From positions 1-33,426 of the forward strand of contig JAGBFX010000025.1 in the NCBI GenBank assembly GCA_017936265.1: 33,426 nucleotides of DNA. Direction: 5' to 3'. The DNA is from Bacteroidaceae bacterium. GTDB lineage: Bacteria > Bacteroidota > Bacteroidia > Bacteroidales > Bacteroidaceae. Under the pieces are notes generated by a model. It was not told the DNA's origin, did not search any database, and was given only the letters and a program-made list of their open reading frames with translations. The position numbers and the translations under genes are program-made. This document shows, piece after piece, positions 7,383 to 15,913 of the stretch (positions are counted from its first letter, which is position 1; every line of letters starts with the position of its first letter).

Positions 7383-7420
7383 TTGTTGTTTAATGTTTAA
7401 TGTTTTGTTGTTTAATGTTT
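7383..7420. repeat. two direct copies of a 16-base T-rich unit
   Basis: TTGTTGTTTAATGTTT occurs at 7383-7398 and again at 7405-7420. An inverted copy of its core (ATTAAACATT) lies near 7450. On the minus strand this is an A-rich leader directly upstream of lpxH, so it may be a duplicated ribosome-binding or leader segment. Confidence 0.45.
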
Positions 7421-7513
7421 TTGATGAGTTTAAACATAGAACGTCTCTCATTAAACATTGCGTCCTTTTGCTTTCTGTATATTATTGTTCCGGCAAGTAT
7501 TGCGGTAAGCATA

Positions 7514-7825
7514 TTATAGAAGGCCCAATTCGAGCTTTGCCTCCTCGGTCATTAGGTCCTGGCTCCACTCGGGCTCAAAGACAAGATTAAGGTTCACAGC
7601 CGTGATACCTTCAATGGAGGCTACCCTCATCCTCACATCCTCCATCATGAAGTCGGCAGCAGGACAGTTGGGAGCGGTCAATGTCATGTCTATGTCTACC
7701 GAGTTGTCCTCCTTGAGCTCGATACGGTATATGAGGCCGAGGTCATACACGTTGACGGGTATCTCGGGGTCATAGACCGTCTTTATCATCTCTACTATCT
7801 TCTCTTCAAGTTCAATCTTGTTCAT
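7514..7825 (-). CDS. SufT/MIP18-like iron-sulfur assembly factor (DUF59)
   Basis: The gene encodes 103 residues of the DUF59 (MIP18/SufT/PaaD-like) family, which takes part in iron-sulfur cluster assembly or delivery in the cytoplasm. Family signatures are the N-terminal 'YDPEIPVNVYDLGLIY' (about residues 18-33), the TAPNCP segment with its conserved cysteine (C54), and the ending 'NLVFEPEWSQDLMTEEAKLELG'. The start at MNKIELEEK was chosen because it opens the conserved domain. A start further upstream (TTG at 7885) would overlap the end of radC. It is 13 bases downstream of radC and probably in the same transcript. The exact partner in cluster delivery is not known from sequence. Confidence 0.88.
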   Translation of the reverse strand: MNKIELEEKIVEMIKTVYDPEIPVNVYDLGLIYRIELKEDNSVDIDMTLTAPNCPAADFMMEDVRMRVASIEGITAVNLNLVFEPEWSQDLMTEEAKLELGLL

Positions 7826-7838
7826 ATATGTTACCGCA

Positions 7839-8531
7839 TCATAGGCGGCCCTCATCATTATAGCTGTAATATTTTGTATCAGCAATTATTATATGGTCGA
7901 GCATACGTACATTCATAACCTTGCAGGCCTCGGCAAGGTTCACCGTGAGCCTGTCATCTTCGCGGCTTGGCTTGGTGCTGCCCGACGGATGGTTGTGACA
8001 GAGTGCGACGGCTGTAGCACGTTTGAGCAGAGCTTCGCGCATGACCAGACGCACGTCGACGACAGTGGCTGTAAGACCGCCCTGCCCTATCTGCACATGG
8101 TCTATTACCCTGTTCATGTTGTTGAGCAGCAGCACGTAACAGCATTCGACAGGGGAATCACACACCAACGGATAGAAATATTCGAAGAGCGCCTTTGAGG
8201 AGAGGACACGTGTCTTGGATGAACGGTCATCCCTGGAACGGCGTTTCCACAGTTCGCACACCGCCTGTATTGCAATTGCTTTTGCCGGACCTATGCCCTT
8301 GAACTGGTAAAGGTCATCAAGGGTAAGACGCGCCAACTCCGCGATGCTGTCGCCGCACGATGCAAGAACCTTCTTCATAAGGCTCACTGCTGTCTCTTCA
8401 TCATTGCCTGTACCGATGAGCAAGGCCAGCAATTCAGCCGTACTCAATGTCGACACACCATACGCCATCGCCTTCTCGCGCGGACGCTCATCGGCAGGCA
8501 TTTCCTTTATGCTGGGCTTTATTTCGGACAT
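7839..8531 (-). CDS. radC: RadC/JAB-domain protein
   Basis: This 230-residue protein is a full-length RadC. An N-terminal helix-hairpin-helix part (residues about 1-90, with FKGIGPAKA near 77-85) is followed by a JAB/MPN-type metal-binding domain carrying H179-N-H181-P-S-G and D192. Members were named for DNA repair, but that role has been questioned, and the true biochemical activity of chromosomal RadC remains unsettled. Its start codon overlaps the stop of the upstream glycosyltransferase by one base (TAATG), which implies translational coupling. The gene order glycosyltransferase-radC-sufT looks like a housekeeping operon. Confidence 0.93.
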   Translation of the reverse strand: MSEIKPSIKEMPADERPREKAMAYGVSTLSTAELLALLIGTGNDEETAVSLMKKVLASCGDSIAELARLTLDDLYQFKGIGPAKAIAIQAVCELWKRRSRDDRSSKTRVLSSKALFEYFYPLVCDSPVECCYVLLLNNMNRVIDHVQIGQGGLTATVVDVRLVMREALLKRATAVALCHNHPSGSTKPSREDDRLTVNLAEACKVMNVRMLDHIIIADTKYYSYNDEGRL

Positions 8532-9526
8532 TATCCTCTATTGTACAGTTTTGTAAGACTCTCCTTTGTCTCAAGCGGCTGCTTGAGTATCATCTTGAAC
8601 CACAAAGCCTTGAGAAATCCCATTCCGTAGCCTGTTATCTGCACTGCTGCGGCAGCCACCGAGAGCAGCGCCACCTTAAGGCTTCTGTTCTTGAGCAGCG
8701 AATCGCCGAAAATCAATAATACATAGAGCAACGGCAACAGCAGCAGCCAAGGACAGAAGAGTGATGCTACAAGCAGCAGCAGCCCCATTATAAGCATCAG
8801 TGCCGGTGCGGCATGTACAGCCTTCAGCGACCCTGGATGTATCAGCTGCAGCCATATGCGTGCCTGACCGAAGTTGTTTACCTGCTTGTAGAAACGGCGC
8901 AGGTCGACACGGCGCTTGTGATATACGAACACGTCGCGTATAAGGCGTATCTTGAACCCTGCATTGCGTATACGGATGCTGAGGTCGATATCCTCGCCCA
9001 TCATATCCTTGAAATCGCCCACCTTCTCATACACTCTCTTCGAAAGTCCCATATTGAAGGTGCGCGGGCAAAACTTCTCCATTACCGCCTTGCCGCCACG
9101 TATTCCGCCCGTGGTCCAGAAAGAGGTCATCGCATGGCTTACCGCCTTCTGCATGTCCGAGAACGAATCATCGGCAGCATCGGGACCGCCGAAGCAGTCG
9201 CAGTAATCCTCAGCCATAGCCTCCTCGAGTTTCTCGAAGTAGAACGGCGGCAGAATGACATCTGAGTCAAAGAAGAGCAGATAATCTCCATTTGCGCGTG
9301 CCATGCCGTAGTTGCGCGTATCGCTGCGGCCTGAATTCTCCTTGTAATAGTAGTGGATAGCAAAAAAAGAACGATAGTGACCAAGCAAATGGTCACACCG
9401 TTCTTTTGAGCCATCCTCTATAATTACCAGCTCAAATGGCTTTACCGTCTGAGCCGACAGACTTTCAAGAAGTTCCTTTACCTCATCGGGTCTGTTATAG
9501 ACAGGGACAATTATAGAGTACAACAA
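8531..9526 (-). CDS. family 2 glycosyltransferase with C-terminal membrane segments
   Basis: This 331-residue protein has a GT-A fold glycosyltransferase family 2 domain at residues 1 to about 225: YSIIVPVYNRPDE at the N-terminus, 'VIIEDGS', the nucleotide-sugar and metal motif D87-S-D89, and GGIRGGKAVMEKF with a downstream 'GEDIDLSIRIRNAG' (the ED motif of the catalytic base). Residues about 245-315 hold two or three hydrophobic segments, so it is probably anchored in the inner membrane with the enzyme facing the cytoplasm. The sugar donor and acceptor are unknown; it likely serves cell-envelope glycan synthesis. It begins 18 bases after efp and shares a TAATG junction with radC, so these are likely co-transcribed. 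Confidence 0.9.
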   Translation of the reverse strand: MLYSIIVPVYNRPDEVKELLESLSAQTVKPFELVIIEDGSKERCDHLLGHYRSFFAIHYYYKENSGRSDTRNYGMARANGDYLLFFDSDVILPPFYFEKLEEAMAEDYCDCFGGPDAADDSFSDMQKAVSHAMTSFWTTGGIRGGKAVMEKFCPRTFNMGLSKRVYEKVGDFKDMMGEDIDLSIRIRNAGFKIRLIRDVFVYHKRRVDLRRFYKQVNNFGQARIWLQLIHPGSLKAVHAAPALMLIMGLLLLVASLFCPWLLLLPLLYVLLIFGDSLLKNRSLKVALLSVAAAAVQITGYGMGFLKALWFKMILKQPLETKESLTKLYNRG

Positions 9527-9544
9527 TTCTTTGTCTTTTAAAAG

Positions 9545-10111
9545 TTAAGCCTTGACGCGACCTACGTAAGAACCGTCGCGTGTGTCAACCTCAACGAGCT
9601 CGCCCTCGTTGATGAAAAGAGGCACACGAATCTCGGCACCTGTCTCCAGTGTAGCAGGCTTTGTAGCGTTTGTAGCTGTATCGCCCTTGAGACCCGGCTC
9701 GGTATAAGTAATTGCAAGAACAACCTTTACCGGCATATCAGCAAAAAGGATTGTCTCGGTTGAAGCGTCGGTAACAACCTCGAGTGTCATACCCTCCTTC
9801 ATGTAGGCAACACCGTTGATCTGCTCTGCAGAGATGTTTACCTGCTCATATGTCTCCTGATTCATGAATACATAGTCAGTACCCTCCTGATAGAGATACT
9901 GGTAAGGACGGCGCTCCACGCGGACATCCTCAAGCTTCTCGCCGATGTTGAAACGGCGCTCCAACACGTAGCCGTCAACAACGTCCTTCAGCTTTGTACG
10001 CATGAAAGTATTGCCCTTACCCGGCTTTACATGCAGGAAGTCAATGCAGAAATACAACTTGCCATCCATGCGGATAGCTGTACCGATTTTAATGTCTTGA
10101 GCATTAATCAT
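9545..10111 (-). CDS. efp: translation elongation factor P
   Basis: The 188-residue length and sequence match EF-P, the cytoplasmic factor that rescues ribosomes stalled at polyproline stretches. Domain I has the loop HVKPGKGNTF with Lys32 at the tip, the position modified in many species; no dedicated modification enzyme is seen in the window. The C-terminal OB domain ends with the usual 'EVDTRDGSYVGRVKA'. The start MINAQDIKIG is the standard one. A good promoter lies about 50 bases upstream (10160-10190 on the minus strand). It appears to lead the minus-strand series efp, glycosyltransferase, radC, sufT-like. Confidence 0.97.
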   Translation of the reverse strand: MINAQDIKIGTAIRMDGKLYFCIDFLHVKPGKGNTFMRTKLKDVVDGYVLERRFNIGEKLEDVRVERRPYQYLYQEGTDYVFMNQETYEQVNISAEQINGVAYMKEGMTLEVVTDASTETILFADMPVKVVLAITYTEPGLKGDTATNATKPATLETGAEIRVPLFINEGELVEVDTRDGSYVGRVKA

Positions 10112-10159
10112 AATATCTTATATTTTTTGTTAGTATTGTCGTTGAGCCGAAATCGACCG

Positions 10160-10190
10160 CAAAGGTAGTAAAAAAATGATGAAAAACCAA
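10160..10190 (-). promoter_or_regulatory. promoter of the efp operon
   Basis: On the minus strand, TTGG (10187-10190) is followed after 19 bases by TACCTTTG (10160-10167), a near-ideal Bacteroidota -33/-7 promoter. The expected leader to the efp ATG is about 40 nt. Confidence 0.75.
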
Positions 10191-10271
10191 CCATATTGCA
10201 GTTTAATTGCCCGCATGACTGATTACAATATATTTATCAATAAAAATTAAATTTTATTTAAACCTTTCGGA

Positions 10272-10303
10272 TTTTAAAGACTCCAATAATTTGAGTAATT
10301 TTG
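10272..10303 (+). promoter_or_regulatory. putative promoter of the RND efflux operon
   Basis: TAATTTTG (10296-10303) fits TAnnTTTG exactly. A TTTT run at 10272-10275 sits at the right distance (20 bases) for a -33 element but lacks the G. It is divergent from the efp promoter and about 56 bases upstream of the adaptor gene. Confidence 0.55.
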
Positions 10304-10359
10304 CAAATTCAAATGCAAATAACCGACAGACACGATAAATAACAAAAAACATACAACAG

Positions 10360-11433
10360 ATGAAAAAATATCTCAAATGGGGACTTGTTGCCCTGATTAT
10401 CTTAGGAACAGCAGTGTTCGGGTTTTATCAACTGATGCCCAAGGAAAATGAGGAACTTGCCCTTGCCGACACACAGCCGAAAGGAGGCAAGAAGGTACTT
10501 GAAGTGAGTGCAAGGATTATTTCACCGCGTCTGCTCACGGACGAGATACCCGTCATCGGACGCCTTGTCCCCGATGAGGAGGTACAGCTCTCTTTCGAGA
10601 CCTCGGGCAAGATTACCGACATCTATTTCCAGGAGGGCAGCAGCGTGAAGAAAGGCACACTGTTGGCCAAGGTCAACGATGCGCAGCTGCAGGCACAGCT
10701 GGCACGCCTCGAGGCACAGGTTCCGCTTGCCGAGGAGCGCGTCTACCGCCAGAGCACATTGCTGCAGCGCGATGCCGTGAGCAAGGAGGCGCTCGAGATT
10801 GTAAAGACCGAGCTCGCCACACTGAATGCCGACATTGACAAGACTAAGGCGCAGATTGAGCAGACTGAGCTCCGCGCTCCATTTGACGGAGTCATCGGAT
10901 TGCGCCAGGTAAGTGTCGGTTCATACGCATCGCCGAGTACCGTTGTAGCCAAGCTGACATCGGTAACCCCCATCAAGATAGAGTTCTCGGTTCCCGAGCG
11001 CTACGCAAGTGAGGTAAAGAGAGGGACCAACCTCGAATTTACCGTAGAGGGCAAGCTGGAGGCATTCAAAGCCCAGGTATATGCTACCGAGGCAAGCCTT
11101 GATGCCGAGACACACACTCTGCTTGTACGCGCGCTCTACCCCAACGCAAACGGCGAGTTGCTCTCGGGCCAGTATGCAGGAATACGCCTGAAGCAGAAAG
11201 AGGTTGCCGACGCTATCGCCATTCCTTCGGAGGCGATTGTCCCCGAGATGGGCAAGAACAAGGTATTTGTCTACAGGGACGGCAAGGCTGAGCCTGTTGA
11301 TGTAGTGACCGGCATACGCACCGACTCCGAGATACAGATTGTCAGTGGCCTTGAGTTCGGCGACACCATACTTACATCGGGAACACTGCAGCTGCGCAAG
11401 GGCTCGGCAGTAAAGATAGTATCATACAAGTAA
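10360..11433 (+). CDS. RND efflux periplasmic adaptor (membrane fusion protein)
   Basis: This 357-residue protein is an HlyD/AcrA-type adaptor linking an inner-membrane RND pump to an outer-membrane channel. Residues 5-23 form an uncleaved signal anchor with no lipobox cysteine. Then come a lipoyl-like half-motif (about 74-100, 'SGKITDIYFQEGSSVKKGTL'), a helical hairpin (about 105-165, Ala/Glu/Gln rich), the second lipoyl half ('LRAPFDGVIGLRQVSVGSY', 171-189), a beta-barrel domain (about 205-275) and a membrane-proximal domain ending 'LQLRKGSAVKI'. It is the first gene of an adaptor-permease-TolC operon, 18 bases upstream of the permease. The substrate is unknown; its regulator is not in the window. 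Confidence 0.94.
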   Translation: MKKYLKWGLVALIILGTAVFGFYQLMPKENEELALADTQPKGGKKVLEVSARIISPRLLTDEIPVIGRLVPDEEVQLSFETSGKITDIYFQEGSSVKKGTLLAKVNDAQLQAQLARLEAQVPLAEERVYRQSTLLQRDAVSKEALEIVKTELATLNADIDKTKAQIEQTELRAPFDGVIGLRQVSVGSYASPSTVVAKLTSVTPIKIEFSVPERYASEVKRGTNLEFTVEGKLEAFKAQVYATEASLDAETHTLLVRALYPNANGELLSGQYAGIRLKQKEVADAIAIPSEAIVPEMGKNKVFVYRDGKAEPVDVVTGIRTDSEIQIVSGLEFGDTILTSGTLQLRKGSAVKIVSYK

Positions 11434-11438
11434 CGCGT

Positions 11439-11444
11439 AAAGGA
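11439..11444 (+). promoter_or_regulatory. Shine-Dalgarno site of the RND permease
   Basis: AAGGAG lies 7 bases before the ATG at 11452. A strong Shine-Dalgarno motif is uncommon in this group, where most genes here have only A-rich leaders, so it supports this start and suggests efficient internal initiation within the operon. Confidence 0.55.
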
Positions 11445-11451
11445 GTGAACC

Positions 11452-14400
11452 ATGAATATTTCTGAATTAAGCATACGCAGGCCGGTACTTGCCACAGTAC
11501 TCACAATCATCATCCTGCTGTTCGGTATGATTGGCTACAACACTCTGGGAGTGCGCGAATACCCATCGGTGGACAACCCTATAATATCTGTGACCTGCAG
11601 CTACGCGGGAGCCAACGCCGAAGTAATCGAAAGCCAGATAACAGAGCCTCTCGAGCAGAACATCAACGGTATACCGGGCATACGCTCGCTCACGAGTACC
11701 AGCCAGCAGGGCCAGTGCCGCATAACCATTGAGTTCGACCTATCCGTGGACCTTGAGACCGCTGCGAATGACGTGCGAGACAAGGTGTCGCGTGCACAGA
11801 GGTTCCTTCCACGTGACTGCGACCCGCCAACGGTATCAAAGGCCGATGCCGACGCCATGCCCATTCTTATGGTGGCGATACAGAGCGACAGCCGCACGTT
11901 GCTCGAGCTGAGCGAGATTGCCGACCTCACCGTCAAGGAGCAGTTGCAGACAATCCCCGACGTGAGCAGCGTGCAGATATGGGGCGAGAAACGCTACTCC
12001 ATGCGCATATGGCTCGACCCTGTGAAGATGGCTGCATACGGTATCACGCCCGTCGACATTAAGAATACCATTACAAGCGAGAACGTGGAGCTGCCGTCGG
12101 GAAGCATCGAAGGCAACAGCATGGAACTTACACTCCGCACCATGGGTCAGATGCACACCGCACAGGAGTTCAACAACATTATAGTCAAGGAGAAGGACGG
12201 CAACATCGTGCGCATCAGGGACATCGGCATAGCCGAGCTCGGCCCCGCCGACCTCAAGAGCTACATGAAGATGAACGGTGTACCCATGGTGGGTGTCGTA
12301 GTGGTTCCGCAGCCGGGTGCCAACCATATTGAGATTGCCGATGCCGTATACTCACGTATGGAGCAGATAAAGAAAGACCTGCCCGATGATGTAGAGTACA
12401 CCTATGGATTCGACAACACAAAGTTCATCCGCGCATCAATCGACGAGGTAAAGAGCACCGTATACGAGGCTTTCGTGCTGGTTATCATCATCATCTTCCT
12501 TTTCCTGCGCGACTGGCGCGTGACACTCATCCCGTGTATCGTCATTCCGGTGTCGCTCATCGGTGCGTTTTTCGTGATGTACGTCGCAGGATTCTCAATC
12601 AACGTGCTCACCATGCTTGCTGTAGTACTTTCGGTGGGACTTGTGGTGGATGACGCCATTGTAATGACCGAGAACATATACATACGCATAGAGCGCGGAA
12701 TGAACCCGTTCAAGGCCGGAATAGAAGGTTCCAAGGAGATTTTCTTCGCAGTAATCTCCACTACCGTGACACTTGTGGCGGTGTTCCTGCCGATTGTGTT
12801 CATGGAGGGAACCAGCGGACGCCTGTTCCGCGAGTTCAGTTTCGTTGTTGCCGGCTCGGTAATAATTTCATCGTTCGCGGCACTCACGTTCACACCGATG
12901 TTAGCCACCAAGATTCTCAAGAGGCGCAAGGTGCAGCCATGGTTCTACCGCAAGACCGAACCGTTCTTCGAGGGTCTGAACAACATATACGGGAAGTCGC
13001 TCAACGCCTTTTTCAAAGCACGTTGGATTGCGATACCCGTATCTATCGCGACACTCGTTGCCATCGGCTACCTTTGGAACGAGATTCCTGCCGAGATGGC
13101 TCCGATGGAGGACCGTTCACAGATTACGGTAAACACACGCGGTGCCGAGGGTGTAAGCTATGAGTACATGCGCGACTACACCGAAGAGATAGCCCTGCTT
13201 GTCGACTCCATCGTGCCCGATGCGCAATCGGTGACAGCGCGCGTATCGAGCAACAGCGGAAACATAAGGATTTCCCTGAAGGACATCGATGAGCGTGACT
13301 ACACACAGATGCAGGTGGCCGAGAAACTGACAGCAGCCGTGAGCAAGAAGACAAAGGCGCGCTCATTCGTGCAGCAGCAATCATCGTTCGGAGGCCGAAG
13401 AGGAAGCATGCCCGTACAGTATGTTATCCAGGCCACAAGTATCGAGAAGCTGCAGAAGGTACTGCCCGAGTTCCTTGTCCGTGTCCACGACAACCCTACA
13501 TTCAAAATGGCCGACGTGGACCTCAAGTTCAGCAGCCCCGAGGTAAGGGTAAACATCAATCGTGACAAGGCGGGAAGCATGGGTACCAGCGTACGCAGCG
13601 TTGCCGAGACATTGCAGTACGGACTCAGCGGACAGCGCATGGGTTACTTCTACATGAACGGCAAGCAGTACGAGATTATCGGTCAGGTAAACCGTCAGCA
13701 ACGCAACACCCCCACAGGAGTGAAGTCGATATACATACGCAACGACCAGGGCGAGATGGTGCAGCTCGACAACCTTGTGGAGTTCATCGAGAGCGTTGCG
13801 CCTCCAAAGCTGTACCACTACAACCGCTTCCTTTCGGCTACCATATCGGCAGGCCTTGCCGAGGGCAAGACCATAGGTGACGGACTCGATGAGATGGACA
13901 AGATTGCCGAGGAGGTTCTTGACGACACATTCCGCACAGCCCTTGCAGGCGACTCCAAGGAGTTCCGCGAGAGTTCCTCGAGCCTGATGTTCGCCTTTAT
14001 CCTTGCACTGGTGCTCATTTACCTTATCCTTGCAGCACAGTTCGAGAGTTTCAAGGATCCGTTCATCATTATGCTCACAGTGCCGTTGGCCATTGCCGGA
14101 GCGCTCATATTCATGTACTACAGCGACATAACCATGAACATATTCAGCCAAATCGGTATAATCATGCTCATAGGACTTGTCGCGAAAAACGGTATCCTCA
14201 TCGTTGAGTTCGCGAACCAGAAACAGGAGAGCGGAGAGAGCAAGATGGAGGCTATCAAGAGCGCCTCTTTGCAGCGTTTGCGCCCTATCCTAATGACAAG
14301 CGTATCGACCATCCTCGGTCTACTCCCGCTTGCAATTGCTACTGGAGAAGGCGCCAACCAGCGAATAGCGATGGGTACCGCGGTAATTGGAGGAATGCTC

Positions 14401-14481
14401 GTATCTACATTCCTTACAATGTACATTGTACCTGCAATATACAGTTATATTTCTACCGAACGCGAAAAGACAGAGGAATAA
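11452..14481 (+). CDS. RND multidrug efflux permease (HAE1/AcrB family)
   Basis: This 1009-residue protein is a hydrophobe/amphiphile efflux-type RND pump, which exports drugs or toxic compounds by proton antiport. It shows the family start (SIRRPVLATVL leading into TM1) and two large periplasmic loops. The proton-relay aspartates are D400-D401 in 'GLVVDDAIVMTENI', and the relay lysine is K912 in 'GLVAKNGILIVEF'. The 'FLPIVFMEGTSGRLFREF' segment is a family hallmark. The length is about that of AcrB homologues in this phylum, so it is complete. It lies between adaptor and TolC genes, and its stop overlaps the TolC start (TAATG), indicating translational coupling. Heavy-metal (CzcA) type is less likely because the sequence follows the HAE1 pattern. 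The substrate is unknown. Confidence 0.96.
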   Translation: MNISELSIRRPVLATVLTIIILLFGMIGYNTLGVREYPSVDNPIISVTCSYAGANAEVIESQITEPLEQNINGIPGIRSLTSTSQQGQCRITIEFDLSVDLETAANDVRDKVSRAQRFLPRDCDPPTVSKADADAMPILMVAIQSDSRTLLELSEIADLTVKEQLQTIPDVSSVQIWGEKRYSMRIWLDPVKMAAYGITPVDIKNTITSENVELPSGSIEGNSMELTLRTMGQMHTAQEFNNIIVKEKDGNIVRIRDIGIAELGPADLKSYMKMNGVPMVGVVVVPQPGANHIEIADAVYSRMEQIKKDLPDDVEYTYGFDNTKFIRASIDEVKSTVYEAFVLVIIIIFLFLRDWRVTLIPCIVIPVSLIGAFFVMYVAGFSINVLTMLAVVLSVGLVVDDAIVMTENIYIRIERGMNPFKAGIEGSKEIFFAVISTTVTLVAVFLPIVFMEGTSGRLFREFSFVVAGSVIISSFAALTFTPMLATKILKRRKVQPWFYRKTEPFFEGLNNIYGKSLNAFFKARWIAIPVSIATLVAIGYLWNEIPAEMAPMEDRSQITVNTRGAEGVSYEYMRDYTEEIALLVDSIVPDAQSVTARVSSNSGNIRISLKDIDERDYTQMQVAEKLTAAVSKKTKARSFVQQQSSFGGRRGSMPVQYVIQATSIEKLQKVLPEFLVRVHDNPTFKMADVDLKFSSPEVRVNINRDKAGSMGTSVRSVAETLQYGLSGQRMGYFYMNGKQYEIIGQVNRQQRNTPTGVKSIYIRNDQGEMVQLDNLVEFIESVAPPKLYHYNRFLSATISAGLAEGKTIGDGLDEMDKIAEEVLDDTFRTALAGDSKEFRESSSSLMFAFILALVLIYLILAAQFESFKDPFIIMLTVPLAIAGALIFMYYSDITMNIFSQIGIIMLIGLVAKNGILIVEFANQKQESGESKMEAIKSASLQRLRPILMTSVSTILGLLPLAIATGEGANQRIAMGTAVIGGMLVSTFLTMYIVPAIYSYISTEREKTEE

Positions 14482-15797
14482 TGAAAAGAGTTCTTATTAC
14501 ATTAGCTATGCTGGTTACAGCATCGGCATGGGCAGATGCACAGACACTAACACTGCATAACTGCCTTGAAAAAGGCCTCGAGAACAATTACTCATTGCGC
14601 ATAAGCCGCAACCAGGAAGAGGTTGCACACAACAATGCCACGCTCGCCAACGCAGGATACCTGCCGAGCATTGACCTGAACGCAGGATACAATGCCGACC
14701 TTGCCAACAGTGACAGCAAACTGCGCACCACAGGCGAGACCACAGAAGTACGCAACTCGTTCGACCAGTCACTGAACGCAGGCATCGGTGTCAGCTGGAC
14801 AATATTCGACGGATTCAAGATAAGCACCAACTACAAGCAGTTGAAGGAGCTTGAACGTATGGGCGAACTTAACACGCGCATCACACTCGAGGACTTCATC
14901 GCAGGGCTTACCGCCGAATATTACAATTTCATACATCAGAAACTGCGTCTGGCAAACTACTACTATGCCGTCAAACTCTCAAAAGAGCGACTCCGCATTG
15001 TGGAGGAGCGTTATAATATAGGTAACTTCTCCCGCCTTGACTACCAGCAGGCAAAAGTAGACTTCAATGCCGACAGCGCGCAGTACATCAAGCAGCAGGA
15101 GGTGGTGCTGACCTCACGCATCGCACTGAACGAAATGATGGCTATCGATGAGGTATACACCCCTATCGAGACCAACGAAAGCACCATTGTATCGGACACC
15201 ACACTGCAGTTCGGTCAACTTTGGGAGAAGATGCTCGCCAACAATGCGGCCCTGTTGCTTGCAAACAGGAGCAACACCCTTGCCGAACTTGACTACAAGA
15301 AAGTCATCTCGCGAAACTATCCGTATGTCAGACTGAATGCAGGATATGACTATACGTTCAACAAATATGACACAAACAGCTACACCAGCCGCAGCAACTG
15401 GGGCGGCAGCGCCGGCGTCACTGTAGGTTTCAACCTGTGGGACGGCAACAGAAAGCGCGAGAGACGCAATGCAAAGATTGAGATAGAGAACGCCCAGCTG
15501 GAACGCAACCGTATTGAACTTGCCCTGAAGGCCGAGCTGGGTAACCTGTGGCAGGCATACAGAAACAACATACAGTTGCTCAACCTTGAGAAACAGAATG
15601 TTATAACAGCACGTGAGAACCACGAGATAGCAAAAGAGCGATACATGCTCGGCGACATATCGGGCATAGAGATGAGAGAGGCACAGAAGAGTCTTCTGGA
15701 TGCCGAACAGCGACTGCTGTCGGTAGAGTACGACACCAAGCTGTGCGAAATCTCATTGTTGCAGATAACAGGAGAGGTAACCAACTATCTGAAATAA
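14481..15797 (+). CDS. TolC-family outer-membrane channel of the RND operon
   Basis: This 438-residue outer-membrane efflux protein is the exit duct of the tripartite pump encoded just upstream. A signal peptide ends near ADAQ (about residue 20). The two family repeats are visible: 'LTLHNCLEKGLENNYSLRIS' opening the first, and 'NHEIAKERYMLGDISGIEMRE' in the second. Long amphipathic helices lie between them, with YNIGNFSRLDYQQAKVDF in the first repeat's helix pair. Its ATG overlaps the permease stop (TAATG). It differs clearly from the TolC homologue at 2722-3963. No lipobox was seen. The operon probably ends here, as a separate promoter follows. Confidence 0.95.
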   Translation: MKRVLITLAMLVTASAWADAQTLTLHNCLEKGLENNYSLRISRNQEEVAHNNATLANAGYLPSIDLNAGYNADLANSDSKLRTTGETTEVRNSFDQSLNAGIGVSWTIFDGFKISTNYKQLKELERMGELNTRITLEDFIAGLTAEYYNFIHQKLRLANYYYAVKLSKERLRIVEERYNIGNFSRLDYQQAKVDFNADSAQYIKQQEVVLTSRIALNEMMAIDEVYTPIETNESTIVSDTTLQFGQLWEKMLANNAALLLANRSNTLAELDYKKVISRNYPYVRLNAGYDYTFNKYDTNSYTSRSNWGGSAGVTVGFNLWDGNRKRERRNAKIEIENAQLERNRIELALKAELGNLWQAYRNNIQLLNLEKQNVITARENHEIAKERYMLGDISGIEMREAQKSLLDAEQRLLSVEYDTKLCEISLLQITGEVTNYLK

Positions 15798-15801
15798 AAA
15801 T

Positions 15802-15833
15802 TTTGGACATTAGTACCTTAATTATTACCTTTG
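15802..15833 (+). promoter_or_regulatory. promoter of the TonB-dependent receptor gene
   Basis: TTTG at 15802-15805 and TACCTTTG at 15826-15833, 20 bases apart, form one of the best matches to the -33/-7 consensus in the window. It starts 5 bases after the TolC stop and leaves a leader of about 75 nt. Confidence 0.75.
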
Positions 15834-15913
15834 CAGGCCGCAAATCGGAGCATTCCCCTGATTACGACAGACAGAAACCGAAAACGAAAGAAGAATAAAA
15901 GGATATATAATAT

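Noticed and set aside
6547-7590. Plus-strand frames opposite lpxH
   Set aside because: The minus strand has every metal-binding motif of LpxH; the plus-strand frames show no recognisable domain.
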